Assembly (NCBI GenBank): GCA_947259165.1
Contig: CAMYKY010000052.1
Location: forward strand, 1 to 32,196
Reading direction: 5' to 3'
DNA length: 32,196 nucleotides
Source: an uncultured Acidobacteriota bacterium
GTDB taxonomy: Bacteria; Acidobacteriota; Vicinamibacteria; Marinacidobacterales; SMYC01
The position numbers and the translations under genes were made by a program. Below the pieces are notes generated by a model that searched no databases, had not been told where the DNA came from, and saw only the letters and a program-made list of their open reading frames with translations. Each line of letters begins with the position of its first letter. Within the stretch, counting starts at the first letter, position 1. This document shows positions 29,860-32,196 of the stretch, piece by piece.

Positions 29860-32196
29860 CTACTCCGCCCTGAGCGCGTGGACGGGGTCGATGCGACTCG
29901 CGCGGCGCGCGGGCACGTAGGCCGCCAGCGCGGCAACGACGGCGAAAAAAAACGGCATCGCAGTGAACGCAACGATATCGGTTGCGCGGACGCCGAAGAG
30001 CACGCCAGCCAGTGCAGGCGCGATGACAAGCGACCCGGCGAGGCCTATCGCGGCTCCAACGCCGACGAGTTTTAGCCCACCCCCCATCATCATCCGGATG
30101 ACGCTCGCGCCATCGGCACCGAGGGACATACGGATTCCCACCTCGCGCATCCTTTGAGAAACGGAATAGCTCACGATGCCGTAGAGTCCGATACTTGCAA
30201 GCGCGAGCGCGACGGCACCGAACGCGGAGAACAGCACCGCCCAGAGGCGAGCGGGCAAGAGCACGATGCCCAAGTGCCGGTCCATCGTCTTCGACTCCCA
30301 CACCATGAGCTCCGAGTCGAGCTCGCGCGCGCTCGATACGAGGTCGACGGCGGTTCGCTGCGGGTCCATCCTCGTTTTTGCGACCACGGTGACGAACGCA
30401 GAGTACTCCTGACTATAGGGGCGATACACGAAGTCACGAGGCGGCTCACTCAGAGACCGAATTTTCGCGTCGCTCGCGACCCCGACGATGAGAAGATCGT
30501 CGTCATTCTCGTCGGGCCGCCGAAGTATGCGTCCCAGCGCGTCCTGCCCGGGAAAGAATCTTTCCGCGAGCGCGTTGCTCACGATCCCGACTGGTTGGGA
30601 TTCGAGCAAATCGTGCTCGTTGAAATTTCGCCCCCGCAAAATCCTGACGCCGGCAGCGTCGAAGAACCCGGGGCTCGCTGCCGCACGATCGGCCGTGTGG
30701 GACTCTCGGCCCGGCGGCGGCTCGACGCCATCAATGTTGAACGAGAGGGTCGACGTGCTCATCTGGTTCAAGTGAAGGTTACTGATGAGCCCCGTGGCTT
30801 CGACGCCAGGCAGCTCCTCGAAACGCGCCATCATGGTACGAGTGAATCGACGCCCTTCATCGTCGCTGTATCTCGTCGCCGGGACGATGATCGACAAAAT
30901 GGCCGAAGGGTCGCGCCCGAAACCAGGGTCGATCGTCTGGACGTGTTGCAAGCTCCGCAGAAACAGGCCAGCCCCTACAAGAAGCACGAGAGACGTCGCC
31001 ACCTGAGCGACGACGAGGCCGTTGCGCAGGGTGAACGTTCCTCCGCGGCCGACTCCCGCGCTCTCGTCTTTGATGGTCGCCGACATGTCGGGGTTCGTAC
31101 TCTGAATCGCAGGAGCCAGCCCGAGAAAAAGACCGGCGAAGAGTGAGACCACGAGAGAGAATCCGAGAACCGTGGCGTCGGGATCGAGGTCGAGTGTGAT
31201 CGGCAGCGGCAGAGGAAGGTCGGCGCCGACGAGTCCCTTCAACAGCACCATCGAGATCAAAATCCCCGCAGCCCCACCGAAAAACGACAGCAGGAGCGTC
31301 TCCGTTAGCAACTGACCCACGAGATTGCGTCGCGTCGCGCCGAGCGCCAGCCGCAGTGCAACCTCCTTCTTTCGGTCGAGAGCGCGCGCGAGCAGAAAGC
31401 TCGCAAGGTTCACGCACGCCATCAACAAAACGAGCCCAACGACAGCGGACAGGATCCAAGCGGACGCGTGGATGAAGCGGTCCACTGGAGGGTACAGCAC
31501 GACATCGACCGTGGGTACGAAGAAAAACGAGCCCTGCAGATCCCAATCCTCGAGCCGCTCTTGGGTCAGTCGTGCCGCGACCGCGTCGACCGCGGTTTGA
31601 GCTTGGGGAATCTCGACGCCCAGCTTGAGCCTCCCCTTGACAAAAACCGAGTGATTCCCTCGGGCGTCGAGCTCGGAATAAGAGTCGGCCTGAAGCTGCG
31701 ACACCATCATGCGGGGTGCGAAGATCGATGGGACGACACCACGAAAATGACCGGCGTACTCCTCGTGGGCAACGCCCACAATCGTGTAAGGAATGCCGCC
31801 GAGTCGAAGCACTTCGCCGACAACGTTCGGGTCGCCGGCGAAGGCGCTTTGCCAATAACCGTGACCGAGCATCACCACCGGGTGCCCGCCCGGGGAGAGG
31901 TCGTCTTCCGGCAGCAGCGTGCGCCCCACAGCCGCGCCGATCCCGAGCGTCCCGAAATAGTTGCCGGTCACCGCCTCGCCCGGGACCATCTCGACCCCGT
32001 CGGCAGTGTCGACCTGAACGATCACCAACCGCGTGCCCGATACGTCCGAGAAGACCTCGGTGGTGCCTTCCTTCAGGTCCTCGTAGTCCGGCCACGAGAA
32101 GACGCCGTACTCGAAACCCGGCGTTGAAATGTAGATCTCCACGAGCTGTTCCGGGGCTTCGAGCGGGACCTCCCGCAGGAGCACGGCGTTGACCAG
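29860..32196 (-). CDS. ADOP-type MacB/FtsX permease (5' part outside the window)
   Basis: At least 778 residues; the frame runs off the window edge as LVNAVLLREVPLEAPEQLVEI, so roughly 70-80 N-terminal residues with the first membrane helix are missing. It has two units of MacB-like periplasmic domain plus FtsX membrane domain: the first FtsX with VGLVLLMACVNLASFLLARALDRKKEVALRLALGA, an inserted helix pair ending GLVVAQVATSLVLLVGAGLFLRSL, a second periplasmic domain, and a terminal FtsX with SYSVSQRMREVGIRMSLGA, ending ARRASRIDPVHALRAE. ADOP permeases of Acidobacteria carry no ATPase of their own, and whether they work with a separate one is unclear. No ATP-binding subunit is seen nearby. It converges on the sulfatase. 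Confidence 0.92.
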   Translation of the reverse strand: MVNAVLLREVPLEAPEQLVEIYISTPGFEYGVFSWPDYEDLKEGTTEVFSDVSGTRLVIVQVDTADGVEMVPGEAVTGNYFGTLGIGAAVGRTLLPEDDLSPGGHPVVMLGHGYWQSAFAGDPNVVGEVLRLGGIPYTIVGVAHEEYAGHFRGVVPSIFAPRMMVSQLQADSYSELDARGNHSVFVKGRLKLGVEIPQAQTAVDAVAARLTQERLEDWDLQGSFFFVPTVDVVLYPPVDRFIHASAWILSAVVGLVLLMACVNLASFLLARALDRKKEVALRLALGATRRNLVGQLLTETLLLSFFGGAAGILISMVLLKGLVGADLPLPLPITLDLDPDATVLGFSLVVSLFAGLFLGLAPAIQSTNPDMSATIKDESAGVGRGGTFTLRNGLVVAQVATSLVLLVGAGLFLRSLQHVQTIDPGFGRDPSAILSIIVPATRYSDDEGRRFTRTMMARFEELPGVEATGLISNLHLNQMSTSTLSFNIDGVEPPPGRESHTADRAAASPGFFDAAGVRILRGRNFNEHDLLESQPVGIVSNALAERFFPGQDALGRILRRPDENDDDLLIVGVASDAKIRSLSEPPRDFVYRPYSQEYSAFVTVVAKTRMDPQRTAVDLVSSARELDSELMVWESKTMDRHLGIVLLPARLWAVLFSAFGAVALALASIGLYGIVSYSVSQRMREVGIRMSLGADGASVIRMMMGGGLKLVGVGAAIGLAGSLVIAPALAGVLFGVRATDIVAFTAMPFFFAVVAALAAYVPARRASRIDPVHALRAE

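Noticed and set aside
30154..31146. Plus-strand 330-codon open frame opposite the ADOP permease
   Set aside because: The composition is Arg/Asp/Glu-rich and low in hydrophobic core residues, and it lies over a clear transporter gene; an antisense shadow.
1..32196. CRISPR arrays, rRNA, complete tRNA, transposases, integrases, toxin-antitoxin pairs
   Set aside because: I looked for direct-repeat ladders, rRNA/tRNA signatures and transposase or integrase motifs on both strands and saw none.

Overview
The window reads as a high-GC, gene-dense bacterial chromosome segment, most likely from an Acidobacteriota lineage and possibly from a metagenome-assembled genome. The grounds are the family mix: MacB/FtsX-type permeases without an ABC subunit next to a PadR regulator (the acidobacterial 'ADOP' arrangement), a DUF5916 outer-membrane protein, an S46 dipeptidyl-peptidase, TolB/PD40 propellers with a CehA/McbA hydrolase, lipoprotein sulfatases and twin-arginine secreted enzymes. 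The phylum is an inference. I computed no statistics and ran no searches.

Layout. 1-1152: 3' end of a DUF5916 outer-membrane protein. 1153-1658: a C-rich hairpin repeat and a decayed metallo-beta-lactamase gene. 1659-3194: lipoprotein sulfatase with an aberrant active-site motif. 3342-5589 (minus): exported DapA-like aldolase, YceI protein and a conserved hypothetical. 5715-9575: secreted glycoside hydrolase family 2 enzyme and adenine deaminase. 9708-10772: secreted cyclase-fold protein with a CXXCH motif, converging on a small secreted protein (minus) that sits behind the stump of a beta-propeller gene. 11434-11598: palindromic hairpin element E1, just upstream of a TolB-CehA fusion protein (11614-14217). 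14313-14504: 63-aa four-cysteine protein with a good promoter. 14677-17689 (minus): S46 peptidase and a PPOX/DUF2470 protein. 17827-17993: second hairpin element E2, then an ankyrin protein. 19102-22084: PhzF-like lipoprotein head-to-head with a GHKL ATPase carrying an Ig-like region. 22133-23246: PadR followed by a gutted ADOP permease. 23211-24704 (minus): HEXXH/TPR protein, divergent from an aldo/keto reductase. 25796-25823: a run of 28 G next to another C-rich repeat. 25903-28325: HEXXH protein, sirtuin and GT9 glycosyltransferase. 28403-29812: canonical sulfatase. 29860-32196 (minus): ADOP permease running off the window.

The gene set suits a periplasm-centred scavenging heterotroph: sulfatases, GH2, S46 peptidase, an exported aldolase and an outer-membrane barrel, with intracellular adenine salvage and deacylation. 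There is no long operon; most genes are alone or in pairs.

The most interesting signal is non-coding. E1 and E2 are about 165 bp each, share a collinear 60-bp core, and have flanking arms that differ completely between the copies but are self-complementary within each copy. Base substitutions in the arms are nearly all G.U-compatible on the plus strand, which suggests a selected RNA hairpin. Secondary signals are a CTTYR sulfatase motif, several start codons lying 6-9 nt after a -10 box (probable leaderless mRNAs), and C-rich repeats concentrated at gene 3' ends.
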